Shown: one piece after another, positions 61,482-64,000 of the stretch
Position numbering within the stretch: the first letter of the stretch is position 1
Layout of the letters: each line of letters starts with the position of its first letter
NCBI GenBank assembly: GCA_018402545.1
Contig: JAGYIL010000001.1
Location: 2,418,001 to 2,482,000, forward strand
Origin: Saccharospirillum sp.
GTDB lineage: Bacteria; Pseudomonadota; Gammaproteobacteria; Pseudomonadales; Natronospirillaceae
Length of the DNA: 64,000 bases
Direction: 5' to 3'
Translations under genes and position numbers: made by a program
The notes under the pieces: model-generated
The model's database searches: none
The model's input: only the letters and a program-made list of their open reading frames with translations
What the model was told of the DNA's origin: nothing

Positions 61482-63850
61482 AGCCGGCTCTGCCTGTTGA
61501 TGCCATTCGCGAAGACGTTGTGTCGAGCTGGCAAACAGGCGGCTGTCTGGTGCAGTCGCCCCCTGGGTCGGGCAAAACGACCCGGTTGCCATTGTGGCTA
61601 CTGGAGGAGACCGGCGAGGAAATCCTGTTACTGCTGCCTCGTCGGCTGCCCGTCAAACTGGCCGCGCATCAGCTGGCCCGCCAACTGGATGAACCGGTTG
61701 GCCAGACGGTAGGGGTCAGCCTGCGCGATGAGACCCGGCGCAGCGCCTCAACCCGCCTGACAGTCACTACCTATGGCGCCTTCCTGCGCCGCCTTACCCG
61801 TGACCCGGAACTAACCGGCGTCAGCACGGTCATTCTGGATGAATTCCATGAACGTCAGCTCGATCAGGATACCTGCCTGACTCTGCTACACAGCTGCAGA
61901 GCCTTGTTCCGGCCCGACCTTAAATTGCTGGTCATGTCGGCTACGCTGGCCATGGATACCCTGCACCAACGGCTGGCCCTGCCGAAGGTTGAATCAGACG
62001 GGCAACTTCACCCGCTGACCCTGCACTACCGCCCGGTGCGGACGAAAGACTGGCTGGCAGAGCTAATGGGGGTCATCGACGAGGCCCGACGCCAGTGTGA
62101 CGACCATATTCTGGTCTTTCTGCCGGGTCTGCGCGACATTGAAAGCGTCAACCAGCGATTGCCGGCCGATTGCATCAGCTACATCGTCCACAGCCAGGTG
62201 AACAACGACGATCTGATCGATCAGCTTCGCTCCAGTAACGCCGCCGTGATTCTCAGCACCAACCTGGCAGAAAGCAGCGTAACACTGCCCGGTGTGCGCT
62301 GCGTAGTCGACCTGGGCCGTGAACGCCATGCCCGGGTAGATACACACACCGATCTGACTGAACTGGTCACCCGGCGTATCAGTAAATCCAGTGCTGATCA
62401 GCGAGCCGGTCGTGCGGCCCGGGAGGGGCCTGGCCTGTGTTTCAGACTCTGGTCAGAAACCGAACACAATGCCCTGGCGCCCGATCAACCCGCCGAGATC
62501 ACCCAGGCCGACCTTAAGCCGTTGGTGTTGAACCTCGCCGACTGGGGGCTGCTGCGCCAGGATGCCTTCTGGCTGACGCCACCAAACCCGGGTCGCTGGC
62601 AAGTCGCGCTGAATCAGCTTCACGCCTGGCAGGCCATAGACACCACAGGCACACAACTGACCGATCATGGCCGAACACTGATCAGTGTCGGGCTTCCCCC
62701 GGCGCTGGCACACCTGGTCAGCCTGGCCATCGACGCTGGTCTGGTCAGCGACGCCCTGTGGTTTGCCGCCCTGATGAGCCTGGATCAGCCTTTGCCTGAG
62801 CCGGTGCGAGACTCATTTTCCAGTTTGGTCGCGAAGGGCGATGCACGCCTGAAACAGGAAACCCGGCGACTGGCCCGATCACTGGGTGTAACGCTCAACA
62901 ATCAGACAGACTTCCTCCCCGATGCCTTACTGATCAGGGCGTTTCCGCAACGCCTGGTCCGGGTAGATTCAGACGGAAACGCCAGACTGGCAACCGGCCG
63001 GCAAGTTCGGAGCCGGGAACAAGACCCCAAACCCGGCTGGTATCTGCTGATACACGGCCAGGACCAGAGCGGCAGCATTTTGGCCCATGCTTTATGGCCG
63101 CTGGATGAAGCGGCCATCGAAGCCGCATTGCCTGAAACGGAAACCGTACGCTACCGGCCCGACCAGGACCGGTTTGAAGCCGAGCAACGTCGCGGTGCCT
63201 TTGTGATGTCTACCCGGCCCACCCGATCGGACGCACGCCAAAAAGTAGAAGCCTGGCGTCAGTGTCTGATTCAGACACCTGTCAGGCAGTGGCCTGGCAC
63301 TGAATCGCTCGGTTACTGGATCGATCGCTATCAGTTGGTACACCACCACCTGCCGGACGACTGGCCCGAACTGCCGGCTCCCGAGGTGCTGGTGCGCTGG
63401 GCGGAACCTTATTTGAGCGCACTGACGCGTCTGTCGGGGCTCAACACCCCCGAGGTACTCAACGCCTGGGTCGGTTACGACAATGTGCAACACTTGCATC
63501 GACTTTGCCCGTCTCACTGGACAGCGCCCTCCGGCCGGGCGGTTCCGCTGGTCTACGACGCGGATACCGGCCGGGTGTCAGCTGATCTGAAGTTGCAGGA
63601 AGCCTTTGGTTTATCGGAGACACCCAGGCTGGTTGGCGGCAAATTGACGCTGACGCTTAATCTGCAAGCGCCCAACGGGCGCACCCTGGCCAGTGTCATC
63701 GATTTGCCACATTTCTGGGCTAGCGTTTACCCTGAGATCCGCAAGGAAATGCGTGGCCGCTATAACAAACACCCCTGGCCAAGCGACCCGATGGATGCGC
63801 AGGCAACACAGGCCACCAACCGCCAACTGGCCAGACAACGCACATCATAA
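61478..63850 (+). CDS. hrpB: ATP-dependent DEAH-like helicase HrpB
   Basis: A 790-residue superfamily-2 helicase. Motif I SPPGSGKTTRLPLWLL near residue 27, motif II DEFHERQLD near 122, motif III MSATL, motif VI QRAGRAARE near 305. A HrpB C-terminal domain ends in HFWASVYPEIRKEMRGRY-x-KHPWP, diagnostic of the family. The walker-B box is DEFH rather than DEAH, normal for HrpB. The RNA substrate and physiological role are not well defined. Confidence 0.95.
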   Translation: MKPALPVDAIREDVVSSWQTGGCLVQSPPGSGKTTRLPLWLLEETGEEILLLLPRRLPVKLAAHQLARQLDEPVGQTVGVSLRDETRRSASTRLTVTTYGAFLRRLTRDPELTGVSTVILDEFHERQLDQDTCLTLLHSCRALFRPDLKLLVMSATLAMDTLHQRLALPKVESDGQLHPLTLHYRPVRTKDWLAELMGVIDEARRQCDDHILVFLPGLRDIESVNQRLPADCISYIVHSQVNNDDLIDQLRSSNAAVILSTNLAESSVTLPGVRCVVDLGRERHARVDTHTDLTELVTRRISKSSADQRAGRAAREGPGLCFRLWSETEHNALAPDQPAEITQADLKPLVLNLADWGLLRQDAFWLTPPNPGRWQVALNQLHAWQAIDTTGTQLTDHGRTLISVGLPPALAHLVSLAIDAGLVSDALWFAALMSLDQPLPEPVRDSFSSLVAKGDARLKQETRRLARSLGVTLNNQTDFLPDALLIRAFPQRLVRVDSDGNARLATGRQVRSREQDPKPGWYLLIHGQDQSGSILAHALWPLDEAAIEAALPETETVRYRPDQDRFEAEQRRGAFVMSTRPTRSDARQKVEAWRQCLIQTPVRQWPGTESLGYWIDRYQLVHHHLPDDWPELPAPEVLVRWAEPYLSALTRLSGLNTPEVLNAWVGYDNVQHLHRLCPSHWTAPSGRAVPLVYDADTGRVSADLKLQEAFGLSETPRLVGGKLTLTLNLQAPNGRTLASVIDLPHFWASVYPEIRKEMRGRYNKHPWPSDPMDAQATQATNRQLARQRTS

Positions 63851-63868
63851 CGAGGCTAACACCACTTC

Positions 63869-64000
63869 ATGGATTCCTATTCGCGCATCAGGGAACTTCG
63901 CAACCTGCCCGCCAGAGGCTTGCAACGCTGGATCAATGCTACCCGCTACAGCTGGCAGGGGTTGCGCAGTGCGGTAAAGCACGAGGAGGCTTTCCGGCAG
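63869..64000 (+). CDS. dgkA: Diacylglycerol kinase DgkA (5' part only)
   Basis: The first 44 residues before the right edge. The INATRYSWQGLRSAVKHEEA and FRQ segment matches the amphipathic N-terminal region of the small trimeric membrane kinase DgkA, which recycles diacylglycerol to phosphatidic acid. The membrane helices lie beyond the window. The N-terminus (MDSYSRIRELRNLPARGLQR) is longer than in E. coli. GAGG lies about 14 bases before the ATG, rather far. Confidence 0.85.
   Translation, partial: MDSYSRIRELRNLPARGLQRWINATRYSWQGLRSAVKHEEAFRQ

Overview
The window is a 64 kb stretch of the chromosome of a gammaproteobacterium. Several features point to a marine Oceanospirillales or Pseudomonadales lineage: an MvaT-like H-NS protein, a phenylalanine hydroxylase cluster with a TyrR/PhhR-type activator, a MksFEB condensin, an AlgP-like Lys/Ala-rich protein, a class II DAHP synthase and a long YdiJ-type D-2-hydroxyglutarate dehydrogenase. 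The genus cannot be fixed without a search. Most genes are housekeeping. There is no prophage, integron, CRISPR array, rRNA or tRNA.

Layout. 0-2.5 kb (minus): PhoP/PhoQ-like two-component system with a PepSY protein and a glycine-zipper protein. 3-17.7 kb: hom-thrC-recJ, prfB-lysS followed by an mvaT-like gene, and rpsP-rimM-trmD-rplS (all minus), then ffh (minus) beside ypjD and a CorB-like gene (plus). 17.9-24 kb: a DUF4864 protein and trmJ (plus), then the aromatic amino acid block phhA-phhB-phhR-hpd (minus), which converts Phe to Tyr and onward to homogentisate. 24-35 kb: glycosyltransferase/PAP2 pair, HIT protein, GNAT-like protein, glyoxalase I, proS, a CBS protein, ydiJ and class II DAHP synthase. 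35.5-37.9 kb: a patch in which every reading frame is broken (M15 peptidase, TerB-like, DUF2721). 38-50.4 kb: dapE, two small unknown proteins, a membrane-anchored cold-shock protein, slyX, plsB, rsmJ, uppP, tsaB, AlgP-like protein, two unknowns, rsmC and an unusual orphan response regulator. 50.5-64 kb: upp, mksFEB, bcp, folE-folX, ansA, a Sel1 protein, an unknown, hrpB and the start of dgkA.

The most striking signal is a family of at least twelve intergenic long-inverted-repeat elements, about 110-255 bp each, roughly one per 5 kb. Each has a conserved asymmetric core with small hairpins. The core is enclosed by about 20-30 bp arms whose sequence differs between copies while the two arms of one copy stay complementary. 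This compensatory pattern argues for a maintained hairpin or cruciform structure.

A second theme is two patches with clustered one- or two-base deletions, many at short homopolymers: 12.48-13.26 kb (trmD, rimM) and 35.55-37.86 kb. Because trmD is normally essential, residual sequence error is at least as likely as real gene decay.

Functional links: folE and folX can supply the reduced pterin cofactor used by PhhA and recycled by PhhB. hom and thrC lie in threonine synthesis and dapE in the lysine/diaminopimelate branch. Class II DAHP synthase feeds aromatic synthesis while phhA and hpd degrade its products. uppP and plsB serve the envelope. TrmJ, TrmD, TsaB, RsmJ and RsmC are RNA modification enzymes spread through the window.
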